Positions 32,190-44,886 of a stretch of 64,000 nt of DNA are shown one piece after another. The position numbers and the translations under genes are program-made. Under the pieces are notes generated by a model, which saw only the letters and a list, made by a program, of their open reading frames with translations, ran no database searches and was not told where the DNA came from. Source of the DNA: Pseudomonas sp. PDM05 (GTDB lineage: Bacteria > Pseudomonadota > Gammaproteobacteria > Pseudomonadales > Pseudomonadaceae); contig NZ_JACVAC010000005.1 of the NCBI RefSeq assembly GCF_014851685.1, positions 1 through 64,000 on the forward strand, read 5' to 3'. The stretch's first letter is position 1. The number at the start of each line of letters is the position of its first letter.

Positions 32190-34880
32190 TCAGCGCTTCT
32201 CTTGCTTATTGGGCAACGGCGCAAACAACGCCTCAATATCCTCGTTCCCCAACTGCCAATCCCCCGTCGTGCGGCCATCCAGCACGCCGGCCGCCAGGTC
32301 GGACTTTTCCTTTTGCAGATGTTGGATTTTCTCCTCCACCGTGCCCCGTGCAATCATTTTGTAAACGAACACCGGCTTCTCCTGGCCAATGCGATACGCA
32401 CGGTCGGTGGCCTGGTTTTCCGTGGCCGGGTTCCACCACGGGTCGTAATGGATCACCGTGTCGGCTTCGGTGAGGTTCAACCCCACGCCACCGGCCTTCA
32501 GGCTGATCAGGAAAATCTGCAGCTTGCCGCTTTGGAAGTCCTTCACCGGCGTGCGTCGATCCCGGGTCTGGCCGGTCAGCAGGGCGTAGGCGATGTCGCG
32601 TTTCTTCAACTCGACTTCGATCAGGCTGAGCATCGAGGTGAACTGCGAAAACAACAGGATCCGTCGCCCTTCGGCAAACAGTTCTTCGAGCATTTCCAGC
32701 AGGCTGTCGAGCTTGCCTGAGCTGCTGCCGCGGGCGGGCAGGGCGGCGTCGTTGACCAGGCGCAGGTCGCAGCAGACCTGGCGCAACTTCAGCAGCGCTT
32801 CAAGAATGATGATCTGGCTGCGCGCCACGCCCTTGCGGGTGATTTCATCGCGCACTTTCTTGTCCATGGCCAGGCGCATGGTTTCGTACACGTCGCGCTG
32901 GGCTTCGTTGAGATCGACCCAGTGGATGATCTCGGTCTTGGGCGGCAACTCCGTCGCCACTTGTTCTTTGGTGCGGCGCAGCAAGAAGGGTTTGATCCGA
33001 CCGTTAAGGTGCTGCAATCGCACCTCGCTGGCGCGCTTTTCGATCGGCACGCGGTAATCACGGTTGAAGCTTTTCACATCACCCAGCCAGCCCGGCAGCA
33101 GGAAGTGGAACAGCGACCACAACTCGCCCAGGTGGTTTTCCAGTGGCGTACCGCTCAGGCACAGGCGCTGCCGTGCGTTCAGCTCACGGGCCGCCTGGGC
33201 GGCCTTGCTGTTGGGGTTCTTGATGTATTGGGCTTCATCGAGGATCAGCACGTGCAAGGGCTGGGCGGCAAGCACTTCGATGTCTTTGGGGAGCAGGGCA
33301 TAGGTGGTCAGCAGCAGGTCATAGTCCTGCAAGCTGGCGAAATGTTTCTTACGCCCGGCACCGTAAAGTGCCAGAACTTTGAGTTGCGGGGTGAAGTGCG
33401 CAGCCTCATCGAGCCAGTTGGGAATCAGGCTGGTGGGCATCACCACCATGCAGGGCCGATCCAGGCGCCCGGCAGCTTTCTCGGTGAGAATATGCGCCAG
33501 GGTTTGCAGGGTTTTGCCCAGGCCCATGTCGTCCGCAAGAATGCCGCCGACATCGAGCTGACGCAGCGACTGCATCCAGCTCAAGCCTTCCAGTTGATAC
33601 GGGCGCAAGGTCGCGTTCAGCCCGTCTGGCGCCACACAGCTGAAATCCTTGATGTCCCGCAGGCGCTGGGCGAAGTTGCGGATCTTCTCGCCGCCCTCCC
33701 ATTGCAGCGGCAGGTCTTCCAGCGGGTTCAAGCGGATTGCATCCGCCTTTGCCAGGCGCAATGTTGTGGTGCCGGGTTCCTGTAGGTAAAACTCCCCCAG
33801 GGTTGCCAGCACCGGTTTCAAGCGGCCGTACGGCAGCGCCACTTGCAGCGGGCCGTGGCCGTTGGGCAGGCCGGGGATGTTCACCAGGATCAGCTCATCG
33901 TCGCGGCGTCGCGCAAGTTTCTCCGGGTTGAGGATCTCGGTGTGGGAGCGCATCAGGTTCAACAGGATCGGCAGCAAGCTCAGGCGTTCGCCGTTGACGA
34001 TAATTCCCAGTTCCAGGTCGAACCAGTCGCGCTCCGGCCCTTCATCGACGGTGGCGTACCAATCGTCGACGGCGCTCAGGTCAAAGCCGAAATCCTCGTC
34101 GATCTGCAACTCCCAGCCCTCGGCGCGCAAGGTGGGCGACGCATTGAGGGTGAAGTTCAGCCAGGCACTGTCATTGACCATCTCGAACAGCTCGCCGGCA
34201 CTTTCCGGCAAGGCTTTGCTCTGGCGGGTGGCGATCTTGAAACCCAACAGGCGCAGTTGCTCGCGATACGCTTGCTCCAGCTCCGGATGCCGCTTGATCC
34301 GCAGGCTCTGGGTGTCCTGACGGACGATGATGTCGGCGTTCTTCTGCCCGCTGACATAGTTGCCCAGGTAGTTGAACGACAGTGCCGCGCGGTGCTGGAT
34401 ATAGCGCTGCATCTTGCCATTGCGCGGTTCAAAGGCGCTGAACTCGACGCTGGCCAGCCACAGGCGCGGTACCGGCAGCACATCCTCCATGAGCACTTGC
34501 GGCAATACCACGCGGTTATCCAGCACGGCCTGGAGTTTTTCCAGCAGCTCGGCATCCTGGGCGGCGGCGGGGTAGTCCAGGGTTTCCTGGACCTTGAGCA
34601 GCACTGCTGCGATGTGTTTGCAGTTGGTGTGCACCGGGCAGGTACAGCGGCTGTCGACGAGGATCAGCGTGCCCTTGGCCGATTCGCGCAACGAGATGGT
34701 CTGCCGGTAGACGTTGCCGCCCGAACCCAAGCAACTGGCGATGATGGTGCTGTCGCCGGACTCGACGATGCGCACGCGATTCTCCAGGGCATAACGCCGC
34801 CCGCGCTCCAGGCTCTGCTCTTTAAAGCGATTGGCCCATGACGGGGCCAGGGGTTTGGTCAATTGCGACGTCAGGGGCAT
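32190..34880 (-). CDS. SNF2-type DEAD/DEAH helicase with SWIM zinc finger
   Basis: This is an 896-residue protein. The N-terminal SWIM-type zinc motif is CTCPVHTNCKH (about 79-89). It is followed by a bacterial SNF2-associated region, then the ATPase with Walker A DDMGLGKT (about 447), motif II LDEAQYIKN (near 546), and the C-terminal helicase half with LLFSQFTSML and DRAYRIGQEKPV. Such proteins translocate on duplex DNA and remodel nucleoprotein or RNA polymerase complexes. The precise role here is unknown. It starts 9 bp after the csiV-like gene, which follows mfd, so all three form one transcript. This fits a link to transcription or repair. Confidence 0.9.
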   Translation of the reverse strand: MPLTSQLTKPLAPSWANRFKEQSLERGRRYALENRVRIVESGDSTIIASCLGSGGNVYRQTISLRESAKGTLILVDSRCTCPVHTNCKHIAAVLLKVQETLDYPAAAQDAELLEKLQAVLDNRVVLPQVLMEDVLPVPRLWLASVEFSAFEPRNGKMQRYIQHRAALSFNYLGNYVSGQKNADIIVRQDTQSLRIKRHPELEQAYREQLRLLGFKIATRQSKALPESAGELFEMVNDSAWLNFTLNASPTLRAEGWELQIDEDFGFDLSAVDDWYATVDEGPERDWFDLELGIIVNGERLSLLPILLNLMRSHTEILNPEKLARRRDDELILVNIPGLPNGHGPLQVALPYGRLKPVLATLGEFYLQEPGTTTLRLAKADAIRLNPLEDLPLQWEGGEKIRNFAQRLRDIKDFSCVAPDGLNATLRPYQLEGLSWMQSLRQLDVGGILADDMGLGKTLQTLAHILTEKAAGRLDRPCMVVMPTSLIPNWLDEAAHFTPQLKVLALYGAGRKKHFASLQDYDLLLTTYALLPKDIEVLAAQPLHVLILDEAQYIKNPNSKAAQAARELNARQRLCLSGTPLENHLGELWSLFHFLLPGWLGDVKSFNRDYRVPIEKRASEVRLQHLNGRIKPFLLRRTKEQVATELPPKTEIIHWVDLNEAQRDVYETMRLAMDKKVRDEITRKGVARSQIIILEALLKLRQVCCDLRLVNDAALPARGSSSGKLDSLLEMLEELFAEGRRILLFSQFTSMLSLIEVELKKRDIAYALLTGQTRDRRTPVKDFQSGKLQIFLISLKAGGVGLNLTEADTVIHYDPWWNPATENQATDRAYRIGQEKPVFVYKMIARGTVEEKIQHLQKEKSDLAAGVLDGRTTGDWQLGNEDIEALFAPLPNKQEKR

Positions 34881-34889
34881 GGCGCTGGA

Positions 34890-35459
34890 TCAGTCCTGAA
34901 TGTCAGGCGGTGGTGCGCTGGGTGGCTTGGCGGTCAGCGAAGTGATCTTGATCAGCAAGGCCAGGTGGCCGCCGTCCAGGTAGTTGAGCTGGTTGTTCTT
35001 GGTGCGCACGTCGGTCTGGCTCAGATGTTCGCTGGCGATCACGCTGCCGTTGCTGTCGAACCTGTTGAGCCAGAAGTCGGCGTCGATGTCGGTGAAACGG
35101 CCCAATTGCAGGTTCAGTACACCTTCGATGGGGAACTGGCCGAACTGTTCCTGGCCGTCGGTGATCGCGACCTTTACCGGTTGTTCGCCGAGGTTTTGCT
35201 CCCAGGCCTTGTGCACCAGCACGGTGTAGCTGTTGTCGGCGCGCAGCTTGTCGACAATATTGCTCAGGCGTGGCGGGCTCATTTTATCGGCGTTCAGATG
35301 CATCGCCCCGGCATCCCAGTTTTCCGGCGCGGCGCGGCTGTTGAGCGGCGGCTCCGCATTCTGGCGCACCAGGATCATTTCCACCTGGTACGGGCTGTCG
35401 GCGAACGCCGACGGGGCCACGACCAGCAACAACAGGCTCAGGGTGCGGAACAGGCGCAT
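34890..35459 (-). CDS. CsiV-family envelope protein
   Basis: This 189-residue exported protein has an N-terminal signal peptide (MRLFRTLSLLLLVVAPSAFA, cleavage after AFA) and a periplasmic domain containing YQVEMILVRQN, which resembles the CsiV family (peptidoglycan-associated cell-shape factor first described in Vibrio). The C-terminal tail is Pro-rich. The ATG at 35459 is preceded by AAGGA. It lies between mfd and the SNF2 gene with spacings of 11 and 9 bp. A membrane-envelope gene in this operon is hard to explain by function, but the position is conserved in Pseudomonas as I recall. Confidence 0.7.
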   Translation of the reverse strand: MRLFRTLSLLLLVVAPSAFADSPYQVEMILVRQNAEPPLNSRAAPENWDAGAMHLNADKMSPPRLSNIVDKLRADNSYTVLVHKAWEQNLGEQPVKVAITDGQEQFGQFPIEGVLNLQLGRFTDIDADFWLNRFDSNGSVIASEHLSQTDVRTKNNQLNYLDGGHLALLIKITSLTAKPPSAPPPDIQD

Positions 35460-35470
35460 GACGGCGTCCT

Positions 35471-38920
<3,450 letters not shown>

Positions 38921-38957
38921 GGAAGGTTGAGCTCCAAGCGTTGCGACAAAGTCGGTA

Positions 38958-38987
38958 ATTGTAACGGGGCAAGGCGCCGTCTGTCAG
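38958..38987 (-). promoter_or_regulatory. Sigma-70-like promoter for mfd
   Basis: On the minus strand CTGACA (-35) and TACAAT (-10) are about 18 bp apart, 37 bp upstream of the mfd GTG start. Confidence 0.5.
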
Positions 38988-39207
38988 TTGCTGACTGCGC
39001 CTATTACGGTTTGTAGGAAATGTAGTGGCTAAGACAAACAATGGCGGGTTTTGACTCAATATGTAGTGCCAAAACTGCTCAGGTTTTCGGAGGGTTACGG
39101 ACAAGTCGCGTGCCGCGCTCAACTGATGGCCTTCTGAAACCCGCGTGTTTACTGGGCTCCAGCGCGGTGCCTGTTTTTCGCAAGCACTTTTTGTTGGGTT
39201 GCGCGCA

Positions 39208-39236
39208 TTGCTCCGAGGGCGGTCGGGCGGCATAAT
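39208..39236 (+). promoter_or_regulatory. Sigma-70-like promoter for gap
   Basis: TTGCTC (39208-39213) and CATAAT (39231-39236) are exactly 17 bp apart, 39 bp upstream of the gap start. Confidence 0.5.
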
Positions 39237-39275
39237 GTAGCCCCTTTTTTCTGCCCCTACATGTGGAAGGTTCCC

Positions 39276-40724
39276 GTGACTCAGAAGCCCGACCAGTGTC
39301 TTGGTGAATGGATCGACCGTGAAGCACTCGCAGAAGCGATGATTCCGCTTATCGGCCAGCTGTACCGCAATAACAATGTGGTGAGCTCGATCTATGGCCG
39401 CAGCCTGATCAACCAGTCTGTCATCGCGATTCTCAAAGCTCACCGCTTTGCGCGCCATCGCTCCGCCGACGACAGCGAACTCTCCGTCCACGAAACATTC
39501 CCGCTGCTTAAAGCCATGAGCGAGCTCAAGCTCGGCGCGGCTTCGGTAGACCTGGGCAAGCTGGCCTACAAATTCCGCAAGGAAGGCGCCGGGCGTACCG
39601 CCGAGCAGTTCGTGCGTGAAGAATTGGCCGATGTGGTGGGTCAGCAAAACGCCGCTGCCCGCAAAGGCACCGACGTTGTGCTGTACGGCTTCGGTCGTAT
39701 CGGCCGCCTGCTGGCGCGCATCCTGATCGAAAAAACCGGTGGCGGCGACGGCCTGCGCCTGCGTGCCATCGTGGTGCGTAAAGGCGCCGACAACGACCTG
39801 ACCAAGCGCGCAAGCCTCTTGCGTCGTGATTCGGTGCACGGTCCGTTCAACGGCACCATCACCATCGACGAAGAAAACAACACCATCACCGCCAACGGTA
39901 ACCTGATCCAGGTGATCTACGCGAAGAACCCGACTGAGGTGGACTACACCCAGTACGGCATCAAAGACGCGCTGCTGGTGGACAACACCGGTGTGTGGCG
40001 TGACGCCGAAGGCCTGGGCCAGCACCTGGCCTGCCCGGGTATCGACCGCGTTGTCCTGACCGCTCCGGGCAAGGGCAAGCTGAAGAACATCGTTCACGGC
40101 ATCAACCACGGTGAAATCACCGCTGACGACAAGATCGTGTCCGCCGCTTCCTGCACCACCAACGCCATTGTGCCGGTGCTCAAGGCGGTGAATGACAAGT
40201 TCGGCATCGTCAACGGTCACGTTGAGACAGTTCACTCGTACACCAACGACCAGAACCTGATCGACAACTTCCACAAGGGCGATCGCCGTGGCCGCAGCGC
40301 CGCGTTGAACATGGTCATCACCGAGACCGGTGCTGCCACTGCCGCCGCCAAGGCCCTGCCTGAACTGGCCGGCAAGCTGACCGGTAACGCGATCCGCGTT
40401 CCGACGCCTAACGTGTCGATGGCCATTCTCAACCTGAACCTTGAGAAAGCCGCTACCCGCGAAGAGATGAACGAGTACCTGCGCTTCATGGCGCTGCACT
40501 CCGATCTGCATAAGCAAATCGACTTCGTCAATTCCCAGGAAGTGGTCTCCACCGACTTCGTTGGCTCGCGCCACGCCGGTGTGGTGGACGCTGAAGCGAC
40601 CATCACCCAGGACAACCGTGTTGTCCTGTACGTGTGGTACGACAACGAGTTCGGCTACAGCTGCCAGGTGGTTCGCGTGATGGAAGACATGGCCGGGGTC
40701 AACCCGCCTGCGTTCCCGCGCTAA
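39276..40724 (+). CDS. gap: Glyceraldehyde-3-phosphate dehydrogenase with N-terminal extension
   Basis: This 482-residue protein is well beyond the usual 330-340 residues. The first about 125 residues (MTQKPDQCLGEWIDREAL...) form an additional domain not found in glycolytic GAPDH. The dehydrogenase part begins near VVLYGFGRIGRLLARIL (Rossmann motif) and has the catalytic Cys in SAASCTTN (about 293). GTG at 39276 is preferred because GGAAGG lies 5 bp upstream; ATG at 39261 is an alternative. In Pseudomonas this long form is thought to serve gluconeogenesis, while other gap genes serve the Entner-Doudoroff route. It is followed by a strong terminator. Confidence 0.9.
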   Translation: MTQKPDQCLGEWIDREALAEAMIPLIGQLYRNNNVVSSIYGRSLINQSVIAILKAHRFARHRSADDSELSVHETFPLLKAMSELKLGAASVDLGKLAYKFRKEGAGRTAEQFVREELADVVGQQNAAARKGTDVVLYGFGRIGRLLARILIEKTGGGDGLRLRAIVVRKGADNDLTKRASLLRRDSVHGPFNGTITIDEENNTITANGNLIQVIYAKNPTEVDYTQYGIKDALLVDNTGVWRDAEGLGQHLACPGIDRVVLTAPGKGKLKNIVHGINHGEITADDKIVSAASCTTNAIVPVLKAVNDKFGIVNGHVETVHSYTNDQNLIDNFHKGDRRGRSAALNMVITETGAATAAAKALPELAGKLTGNAIRVPTPNVSMAILNLNLEKAATREEMNEYLRFMALHSDLHKQIDFVNSQEVVSTDFVGSRHAGVVDAEATITQDNRVVLYVWYDNEFGYSCQVVRVMEDMAGVNPPAFPR

Positions 40725-40740
40725 GCATCAGCGCTGAATG

Positions 40741-40771
40741 AAAAAGCCCCGACTGGTTCGGGGCTTTTTTG
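40741..40771 (+). terminator. Rho-independent terminator after gap
   Basis: The stem AAAAAGCCCCGA / TCGGGGCTTTTTT is bidirectional. Confidence 0.9.
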
Positions 40772-40803
40772 TGGCTGAGGGGTTTGTGCTGGTTGTGAGC
40801 GCC

Positions 40804-40872
40804 TCATCGCGGGCAAGCCCGCTCCCACAGGGCGTTGCATTCCAAATGTGGGAGCGGGCTTGCCCGCGAAGG
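40804..40872. repeat. REP pair in head-out orientation
   Basis: cgcgggcaagcccgctcccacag is followed after about 20 bp by gtgggagcgggcttgcccgcg. It lies between gap and the CHI-like gene, which are convergent. Confidence 0.8.
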
Positions 40873-40897
40873 CGTCAGCTCAGTCAACCGATCAGTT

Positions 40898-41419
40898 TCA
40901 GTCCAGCAGCCCCTCTGACAACCCCTTGGGCGCCAGCCAGATTCCCAGGTAAGCCTTCGCCAGTTCACGGTCGCGACTGCTGAACACCACCTGGCCATTG
41001 ATCTCCAGATTCAAGCCGCGCGCTGCTCGATAATCCAGCGCATACCGATCGCCCCGGCGTATGTCGCGAAAGTGGGCGTGCAGCCGGGCCACTGCGGGCT
41101 TCAAGCGCGCGTCGGCTTGCTGGCGCTCCAGCGTGCTATTGGCCGCCTTGATCACATCGCTGCGATCAATGTCGCGGTAGTAATACAGCTCAAGACGCAG
41201 GTCCTGTTGCTGATGCCAGGCGAGCTTCGCGCTGGTGTCAGGCGGGGCGTACAGGGCGGCTGCGTACACATCGGCCCAGAGGTAGGTGAGCACGGTCTGG
41301 TTTTTCAGGGTCAGCGCATGCGCCTGCACCGGAAAATCCGCTTGCCTGAGACGATCTGCCTCATTGGCTTGGGCTGTGGGCGCCAACATCAGCAATAGAC
41401 AAAAAAGCGCATGCCGCAT
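40898..41419 (-). CDS. Chalcone isomerase-like periplasmic protein
   Basis: This 173-residue protein has a signal peptide (MRHALFCLLLMLAPTAQA, cleavage after AQA). The mature part shows the CHI-like fold pattern: LTYLWADVYAAALY, LRLELYYYRDIDRSDVIKAA, and the tail LAKAYLGIWLAPKG. Bacterial members of this group are not known to isomerise chalcones; function is unknown. It is divergent from apbE, whose start lies 64 bp away. It occupies part of the interval where P. aeruginosa has the nqr operon, as I recall. Confidence 0.75.
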   Translation of the reverse strand: MRHALFCLLLMLAPTAQANEADRLRQADFPVQAHALTLKNQTVLTYLWADVYAAALYAPPDTSAKLAWHQQQDLRLELYYYRDIDRSDVIKAANSTLERQQADARLKPAVARLHAHFRDIRRGDRYALDYRAARGLNLEINGQVVFSSRDRELAKAYLGIWLAPKGLSEGLLD

Positions 41420-41483
41420 AATGGCCAGTCCTGAAAGGGTGCGTGCCTACAGGTTAATTCAATTTGCGATGGCGACTGGATTT

Positions 41484-42494
41484 ATGGGTGATCTGCGACA
41501 AGTGGTGATGATGGGGATGCTTGCCCTGCTGGCGGGATGCGGTGGCGAGACGCTGGAGCACTTTGAAGGCCCGACCATGGGCAGTACGTATTCGGTCCAG
41601 TACGTCAGAACGGCCCATACTCCGGCGCCGAAAGAGCTTCAACGCCAAGTGGAAAATCTCTTGGATGAGGTTGACCGGCAAATGTCGACCTACCGCAGCG
41701 ATTCGGACATCGAGCGCTTTAACGCCCTGCCGGCGCACAGTTGCCAGCCCATGCCCGAGCCGATCCTGCAGTTGGTGCGCACCGGGGAGCAGTTGTCCCT
41801 GGCCAGTGACGGCGCGTTTGACCTGACGGTCGAGCCGTTGCTCAACCTGTGGGGCTTCGGCCCCCAGGCGCGTGAGCTGAAGGTGCCGGACGCGGCGACG
41901 CTGGCGCAGGTCCGCCAGCGGGTTGGCCACCAGCACCTGCGCATCAATGGCGCACAGTTGTGCAAGGACGCCGCCGTCGAGGTCGACTTCAACAGCATCG
42001 CCGCCGGTTACGCAGTGGATCGCATCGCCGAGTTGTTGGCCGGGCAGGGCATCCACCGCTACCTCGCCGAAGCGACGGGCGAACTCAAGGCTGCCGGGCG
42101 CAAACCGGACGGCACACCCTGGCGCATCGCCCTGGAAGAGCCGCGTGACGATCAACGGGTCGCCGAAAGAATCATCGCCGTGGATGGCTTTGGTGTGTCC
42201 ACTTCAGGTGACTATCGCAATTATTTCCAGCAGGATGGACAGCGTTATTCCCACACGCTGGATGCGCGCAGTGGTGCGCCGGTCAGGCATCGACTGGCGT
42301 CGGTGACGGTGTTGCATCCGTCGGCGCTGATGGCCGATGGGTTGTCGACGTTGCTGTTGGTGCTTGGGCCTGAACAGGCGTGGAACTACGCCGAACAACA
42401 GCAGATCGCGGCGTTTTTTGTGCTGCGTGAGGGCGAAGGTTTCGTCACGCGCAGTAACAAGGCATTCGAGCAACTGACGGCGCTGAAACCGTAA
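41484..42494 (+). CDS. apbE: FAD:protein FMN transferase (ApbE lipoprotein)
   Basis: This lipoprotein of about 336 residues attaches FMN covalently to Thr or Ser of target redox proteins using FAD. The signal ends in a lipobox LLAGC (about 15-19 from this start). Features are GPTMGSTYSVQY, DLTVEPLLNLWGFG, the VDFNSIAAGYAVDRIA segment, and the metal site near SHTLDARSGAP. The start is uncertain between ATG at 41469 and 41484; neither has a strong ribosome-binding site. NqrBC-type targets are not in the window. It is followed by sthA after 188 bp. Confidence 0.88.
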   Translation: MGDLRQVVMMGMLALLAGCGGETLEHFEGPTMGSTYSVQYVRTAHTPAPKELQRQVENLLDEVDRQMSTYRSDSDIERFNALPAHSCQPMPEPILQLVRTGEQLSLASDGAFDLTVEPLLNLWGFGPQARELKVPDAATLAQVRQRVGHQHLRINGAQLCKDAAVEVDFNSIAAGYAVDRIAELLAGQGIHRYLAEATGELKAAGRKPDGTPWRIALEEPRDDQRVAERIIAVDGFGVSTSGDYRNYFQQDGQRYSHTLDARSGAPVRHRLASVTVLHPSALMADGLSTLLLVLGPEQAWNYAEQQQIAAFFVLREGEGFVTRSNKAFEQLTALKP

Positions 42495-42682
42495 TCGGCA
42501 GCCTGTAGTAAAGGCAAGACTGGCCTACGACGCGACCAAGGGTTAATGTGCGCGGCGTTGAGCCTTATATAGACTGTGCCCCGGTTCACACACTTGAGCC
42601 AAATTGTCCTTCATGACCGCTGGCCGCGGCATGATTTAGCCCGGCGTCCAACCGTACGCCTGGCCTGTTCTGAGGAGTACGC

Positions 42683-44077
42683 ATGGCTGTCTACAACTAC
42701 GACGTGGTGGTACTGGGTTCCGGCCCGGCTGGAGAAGGTGCGGCGATGAACGCCGCGAAGGCAGGGCGCAAGGTGGCGATGGTCGATAGCCGTCGCCAGG
42801 TCGGCGGTAACTGCACCCACCTGGGTACCATCCCGTCCAAGGCGTTGCGTCACTCCGTACGCCAGATCATGCAGTTCAACACCAACCCGATGTTCCGGGC
42901 CATTGGTGAGCCGCGCTGGTTCTCGTTCCCGGACGTGCTGAAAAGCGCCGAGAAAGTCATCTCCAAGCAGGTCGCCTCGCGCACTGGCTACTACGCGCGC
43001 AACCGTGTCGACCTGTTCTTCGGTACCGGCAGTTTCGCCGACGAGCAAACCATCGAAGTGGTCTGCTCCAATGGCGTGGTCGAAAAGCTGGTGGCCAAGC
43101 ACATCATCATCGCCACGGGTTCGCGCCCGTATCGTCCGGCGGACATCGATTTCCACCACCCGCGTATCTACGATAGCGACACCATCCTGAGCCTGGGCCA
43201 CACCCCGCGCAAACTGATCATCTACGGCGCCGGCGTGATCGGCTGTGAATACGCCTCGATCTTCAGCGGCCTGGGTGTGCTGGTGGAGCTGGTGGACAAC
43301 CGCGACCAGTTGCTGAGCTTCCTCGACTCGGAAATTTCCCAGGCGTTGAGCTACCACTTCAGCAACAACAACATCACCGTGCGCCACAATGAAGAGTACG
43401 AGCGCGTCGAAGGCCTGGACAACGGCGTGATCCTGCACCTCAAGTCCGGCAAGAAGATCAAGGCCGACGCCTTGCTGTGGTGCAACGGCCGTACCGGCAA
43501 CACCGACAAGCTGGGCATGGAAAACATCGGGGTCAAGGTCAACAGCCGTGGCCAGATCGAGGTGGACGAGAACTACCGCACCTGCGTGCCGAACATCTAC
43601 GGCGCCGGTGACGTGATCGGCTGGCCAAGCCTGGCCAGTGCCGCGCATGACCAGGGCCGTTCGGCCGCTGGCAGCATCGTCGACAATGGCAGCTGGCGTT
43701 ATGTGAACGACGTGCCGACCGGGATCTACACGATTCCCGAGATCAGCTCGATCGGCAAGAACGAGCACGAACTGACCAAGGCCAAGGTGCCTTACGAAGT
43801 GGGCAAGGCGTTCTTCAAGAGCATGGCGCGTGCGCAGATCGCCGGTGAGCCCCAAGGCATGCTGAAGATCCTGTTCCACCGCGAAACCCTGGAAGTCCTC
43901 GGCGTGCATTGCTTCGGCTATCAGGCGTCGGAGATCGTGCACATCGGCCAGGCGATCATGAACCAGCCGGGCGAGCAGAATACCCTCAAGTATTTTGTGA
44001 ACACGACGTTCAACTACCCGACCATGGCCGAAGCCTATCGGGTAGCCGCCTACGACGGTCTCAACCGGCTTTTTTGA
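42683..44077 (+). CDS. sthA: Soluble pyridine nucleotide transhydrogenase
   Basis: This 464-residue flavoprotein of the disulfide-reductase family exchanges hydride between NADPH and NAD+. FAD motif [18 protein letters not shown] is at the N terminus. The redox-disulfide position reads [13 protein letters not shown]: the second Cys of the CxxxxC pair is replaced, as is typical for Sth and distinguishes it from lipoamide dehydrogenase. A second Rossmann motif [15 protein letters not shown] is near 180. The start has GAGGAG upstream. It is convergent with the phosphodiesterase gene, with a GC-rich hairpin (about 44081-44114) between. Confidence 0.94.
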   Translation: MAVYNYDVVVLGSGPAGEGAAMNAAKAGRKVAMVDSRRQVGGNCTHLGTIPSKALRHSVRQIMQFNTNPMFRAIGEPRWFSFPDVLKSAEKVISKQVASRTGYYARNRVDLFFGTGSFADEQTIEVVCSNGVVEKLVAKHIIIATGSRPYRPADIDFHHPRIYDSDTILSLGHTPRKLIIYGAGVIGCEYASIFSGLGVLVELVDNRDQLLSFLDSEISQALSYHFSNNNITVRHNEEYERVEGLDNGVILHLKSGKKIKADALLWCNGRTGNTDKLGMENIGVKVNSRGQIEVDENYRTCVPNIYGAGDVIGWPSLASAAHDQGRSAAGSIVDNGSWRYVNDVPTGIYTIPEISSIGKNEHELTKAKVPYEVGKAFFKSMARAQIAGEPQGMLKILFHRETLEVLGVHCFGYQASEIVHIGQAIMNQPGEQNTLKYFVNTTFNYPTMAEAYRVAAYDGLNRLF

Positions 44078-44080
44078 GCG

Positions 44081-44114
44081 GCTCCGGCCGGTGGCCTGAG
44101 CCGGCCGGGGAGAC
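44081..44114. terminator. GC-rich hairpin between convergent sthA and phosphodiesterase genes
   Basis: The inverted arms ctccggccgg and ccggccgggg have a loop of about 10 bases. No clear T-run is present on either strand, so termination activity is uncertain. Confidence 0.4.
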
Positions 44115-44119
44115 CGATT

Positions 44120-44842
44120 TCAGTAATTCCCGAGGGTGGCAGTGGCCAAACCGGGAAAGTCTGTAATCAGGCTATCTACGCCGAAGTCGGCGAGCCTGCG
44201 CATCAGCGCAGGTTCGTTGACCGTCCACACGGATACATGCAGGCCCTGGCGCTGGGCTTTTTCCAGACGCTCGGGGGTGCACAACGTCCAGTTCAACGCC
44301 AGAATCTCACAGCCGTAGTTCTGCGCGACCTTCAGCGGGTCGAGCCAGGCGTATTCGGCCACCAGGCCGCGTGACAGATCCGGGGTGAGTTCTACCGCGG
44401 CTTTCAGTACTTCCCGCGAACTTGAGGTCACGGTGACCTTGTCCATCAGGCCGAAACGTACGGCCATCTCACGAATTGCCAGTACGGTGGTGGCCGCGCG
44501 GGTGCGCGAAGCGCTTTTGACTTCCAGTTGCCAGTGATCGAAGTCGCATTTTTCGAACAGTTCTTCCAGGCGCGGGATCGGGCAAGGCGTGATCCAGCCA
44601 GGGCCGCCCTTGCGCGCGTCCATCTTCACCAGGTCCGCCGCCGAGTATTCGACGACTTTGCCGCGCCGGTCGGCGGTGCGCTTGAGGGTAGGGTCGTGGA
44701 TGACCATCAACTCGCCGTCCATGGACAGGTGCAGATCCAGTTCACAACGGCGCACGCCGTGCTTGAGGCATTCCTGAAAGCTGGTCAGGGTGTTTTCCGG
44801 TGCTTCGCCTTTGGCACCGCGGTGGCCGTAAATCAGGGTCAC
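44120..44842 (-). CDS. Glycerophosphodiester phosphodiesterase (GDPD)
   Basis: This 240-residue cytosolic GDPD protein hydrolyses glycerophosphodiesters to glycerol-3-phosphate and an alcohol. The catalytic and metal residues are in GHRGAKGEAPENT (near 6-18) and CELDLHLSMDGELMVIHD (about 33-50). The TIM-barrel pattern continues to the LITDFPGLA at the C terminus. The protein lacks a signal peptide, so it is a UgpQ-like form rather than periplasmic GlpQ. The start lies after AAAGGAGCAATT. It is divided from the PilZ gene upstream by a short interval. Confidence 0.9.
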   Translation of the reverse strand: MTLIYGHRGAKGEAPENTLTSFQECLKHGVRRCELDLHLSMDGELMVIHDPTLKRTADRRGKVVEYSAADLVKMDARKGGPGWITPCPIPRLEELFEKCDFDHWQLEVKSASRTRAATTVLAIREMAVRFGLMDKVTVTSSSREVLKAAVELTPDLSRGLVAEYAWLDPLKVAQNYGCEILALNWTLCTPERLEKAQRQGLHVSVWTVNEPALMRRLADFGVDSLITDFPGLATATLGNY

Positions 44843-44886
44843 AATTGCTCCTTTGCGCCAGCTGTCCTGGCGGGGTGAATAGGGAT

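Larger units (their letters stand above)
38921..39275. other. 355-bp divergent regulatory interval between mfd and gap
   Basis: It holds the mfd promoter (38958-38987, minus strand) and the gap promoter (39208-39236, plus strand). No gene or repeat was seen between them. The stretch 39000-39200 is less GC-rich than the neighbouring coding DNA. Confidence 0.6.
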
